NCBI RefSeq assembly: GCF_030269925.1
Contig: NC_085119.1
Location: 11,195,001-11,259,000, forward strand
DNA: 64,000 nt
Reading direction: 5' to 3'
Source of the DNA: Bombyx mori
Lineage: Eukaryota > Arthropoda > Insecta > Lepidoptera > Bombycidae
Part shown: positions 61,974 to 64,000 of the stretch, in pieces
Numbering within the stretch: the first letter of the stretch is position 1
Layout: each line of letters starts with the position of its first letter
Made by a program: the position numbers and the translations under genes
Notes under the pieces: generated by a model
Seen by the model: only the letters and a program-made list of their open reading frames with translations
Databases searched by the model: none
Told to the model about the DNA's origin: nothing

Positions 61974-62277
61974 CTAGACGATGACCGAGCTTTGTTCGGT
62001 TTTTTTTGATAACGCCATCTTGTTGTGTCTTTAAAGCGGTTAGTTGCCCTCAATTAAGAAAAATAGTATTATTATTCGCCAATAGATGTCGGGAAGAGCT
62101 GATTATTGGAAACACGAATAAAACAACATTTTCTGAAAATAAATCCTAGCAAGATCGATTTATCACCCGCGAAATCCCCTGTATACTAAATTTTATGAAA
62201 ATCGTTGGAGCCGTCTCCGAGATTCAGATTATATATATATTAATATACAAGAATTGCTCGTTTAAAGGTATAAGATA
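61974..62277 (-). mobile_element. Helitron-like element with inverted end piece
   Basis: CTAGACGATGACCGAGC after A at the left; body matches 40685 reversed. The main body ends near 62228; a piece in the opposite direction ('acaagaattgctcgtttaaa') follows, matching the start of the 40685 copy. Confidence 0.6.
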
Positions 62278-62937
62278 GGGATGTAGAGGTTTCGATTAAG
62301 CTAATAAATATCTTTGAATCTTTGTGCAACATTCATTAGGACTTATTAAGGCACGGCATCAGTAGGCGCAGCGACATTAAAATGAGTAATTATAATAAAC
62401 CTGATATGTTCTCATAATTAACTAAGCCTGATGAAGAGTGCTTTGACGAGACGCGACGCTTTTAAGCCGCTGACGCGCTTTTTAATAACATTCAAAAACA
62501 TAATAACCTTATCAAATTAGTGCTCTCAAAATATATTGCTAGTTTTTTTTTTTTAATCAAAGAAACTGATGATTAATTATCTTGTTATTTACCTACTGCT
62601 TGAGTAAGATAAAAAATCAAAGATTGTGACCTCATTAAACTTCGAAACTTTATACTGTATAATTGAGAAATAAATTTCGAGATAATAATGTTTTTGCTCG
62701 TTTAAATTTAACTACTTATTTGTGCAGCGAAAGAATTGTTGCCAAAACAATATTTAATTGCATTTTATTAATATGTAGAATTGGAGGTGTTGGGTCAGCA
62801 GATTATATTTCACTTCGTATTTCATAACAAACAATCTTATTGCATAATATGACGAATCAAAAAACAAACGGACTTTTTTAATCAAATAAACGACCTAATA
62901 GTAACTTTTGAATTAAAAGAAGTCTTATTTCGTGGGA
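62278..62937. other. No gene seen
   Basis: AT-rich with a GC-richer block at 62340-62490. Confidence 0.4.
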
Positions 62938-63095
62938 ACAAATCAAATCAAATCAAATTAAAAAAAATATATTCAACAGAAATGAAAGTACATACTTGTT
63001 GAACGTCAAAAAGAACTACCACCAATTCACAAAAACTACCCTCCGTCCTGAGAAGAACTGGCAAGAAACTCAGCGGGCATATTGTCTTTTTTCTT
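62938..63095 (-). mobile_element. Non-LTR retrotransposon 3' end
   Basis: AAATC repeat tail at the left, 'acttgttgaacgtcaaaaag', 'gaactggcaagaaactcag'. A frequent lepidopteran LINE 3' end. Confidence 0.55.
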
Positions 63096-63533
63096 TTTTT
63101 AATATTAGATTTTTTTTTGTGGCGGGAATTTTAAAATTTTTGCATCATTTAAAACACAGAATTAAGCGCTAAAAAACTTGATGCTCCGTAACGCAGCACC
63201 ACTAGCACTAATTAGACGGAGTGACAACCCACTCGTGCCATAAAGCGCTGCAGATTTATCGCCACAGATTATTTATATTATGTTTATTAGGCGCCGCCCA
63301 GCGCGCCCTCCCAGCTTTCCTGTTAATTGAATTGCTGGGATTTTTATACGTTACAACACCTGAAGAGCTTATTAAAATTGTATCGTAACAGCCATAAGAG
63401 ATGGAGAATGTATTTTGTAAAATTGTACACCCTTTACCCGATTTTCAATCTAACCTTTAATTATTATTATTTCTAACTCTTAACTGTGATGTAACTGTTA
63501 GAAACTTTTAAAAATCAATTTCTATTTCTTCAG
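63096..63533. other. No gene seen
   Basis: A GC-richer block at 63180-63340 (GCGCCGCCCAGCGCGCCC). No upstream exon for the protease-like fragment was found here. Confidence 0.4.
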
Positions 63534-63754
63534 TTTCTCCTCAATGCCGAACGGCTTTGTTGCTATGCCACTTTAAAATATCATTGTTGGATGAGGCGTT
63601 TTGGATCAGCACAGATTGGTTTTACAGCGCTGCAGCGACGTTGTCATGTATTCCGGTTCCAAATGTAAAATAACTGCTGGTGAATTGGAGACTTCAACTA
63701 CATGTCACAAAGTCAAGATAGCGTGGAACCAGTACCCTCTCGCGTGATAGTCAG
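63534..63754 (+). pseudogene. Exon-like fragment of a second inactive serine-protease homologue
   Basis: Bounded by a good acceptor (tttcttcag) and donor (CAG|GTAAGT). One frame reads AFWISTDWFYSAAATLSC, which matches AFLIRLDWLVTSSIDVSS of the protease homologue at 24.5 kb in spacing and in the A-F-x-I-x-x-D-W core; His is again missing. That frame meets TAA soon after, at a short A-run; the -1 frame continues as a plausible ITAGELE strand until TGA near the donor. It is either a decayed copy or a gene with a sequence error. Its remaining exons would lie beyond the window. Confidence 0.4.
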
Positions 63755-64000
63755 GTAAGTTTTTTTTTCTTTTAATGATGACAGAAATTTCTAGAACTTT
63801 TTAAAAATTCAAATAATCGAACTGCTTCCGTGTGTGATGAAAAGAATGCTGCCGGAACCAAACATAGCGGCTATTAACAGAAAATAATTGACGAAAATAC
63901 GACACAAGCATGACTGTAATTAGCGTACAACAAAACTATAAATCACTGTTCACAAGGAATACAAGTTATTTTGGCAATCGCCACACGTATGATTAACAGC
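63755..64000. other. Putative intron after the protease-like exon
   Basis: Begins GTAAGT followed by a T run; nothing else recognised. Confidence 0.3.

Noticed and set aside
1..64000. CRISPR array, prokaryotic operon or endogenous virus
   Set aside because: No spaced direct repeats, no polycistronic gene sets and no capsid, polymerase or envelope-like frames were seen.

Overview
The window looks like lepidopteran nuclear DNA, almost certainly silkworm (Bombyx mori) or a very close relative. It is AT-rich and intron-containing, and it is packed with silkworm-type interspersed repeats: about 30 copies of the BMC1-type 3' end, several Bm1-type SINE pieces, Helitron-like elements ending in CTAG, and 3' ends of several non-LTR retrotransposons. 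I saw no prokaryotic, viral or CRISPR features. Repeat family names come from memory of silkworm sequences, not from a search.

Two protein genes can be rebuilt exon by exon with consistent GT-AG junctions and phases. (1) On the + strand at 24457-26814 is a six-exon gene for a secreted, probably membrane-anchored serine-protease homologue of 441 residues. It has lost the catalytic His but keeps the Asp and Ser, and it carries a long Thr/Glu/Lys-rich tail ending in a short hydrophobic segment. (2) On the - strand at 33823-41809 (exon sequence to 41872) is the LIM-only transcription cofactor Beadex/LMO. Five coding exons give 226 residues with two complete LIM domains. Its upstream exon(s) and promoter probably lie to the right, perhaps beyond the window. 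A third coding trace sits at the right edge (63534-63754, +). It resembles the part of a protease homologue around the lost His and looks frame-broken. A 51-codon exon-like open segment at 30791-30943 is unassigned.

Layout: 1-24.4 kb is gene-poor and repeat-rich, with several local duplications of SINE-containing blocks. 24.4-26.9 kb holds the protease homologue. 27-33.8 kb is repeats plus the 3' flank of LMO. 33.8-41.9 kb is LMO, with introns invaded by SINE and Helitron-like elements that sit within 40 bp of two splice donors. 42-63.5 kb is a long non-coding upstream region with GC-richer blocks and homeodomain-type TAATTA clusters, which could hold LMO regulatory DNA, interspersed with repeats. 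63.5 kb to the end has the second protease-like exon.

I found no evidence of an operon-like or defence-type system. The most unusual items are the inactive-protease pair, the LMO gene with repeats at its splice sites, a tRNA-Arg-like head on the long form of the BMC1-type SINE, and Helitron-like termini at nested insertion points.
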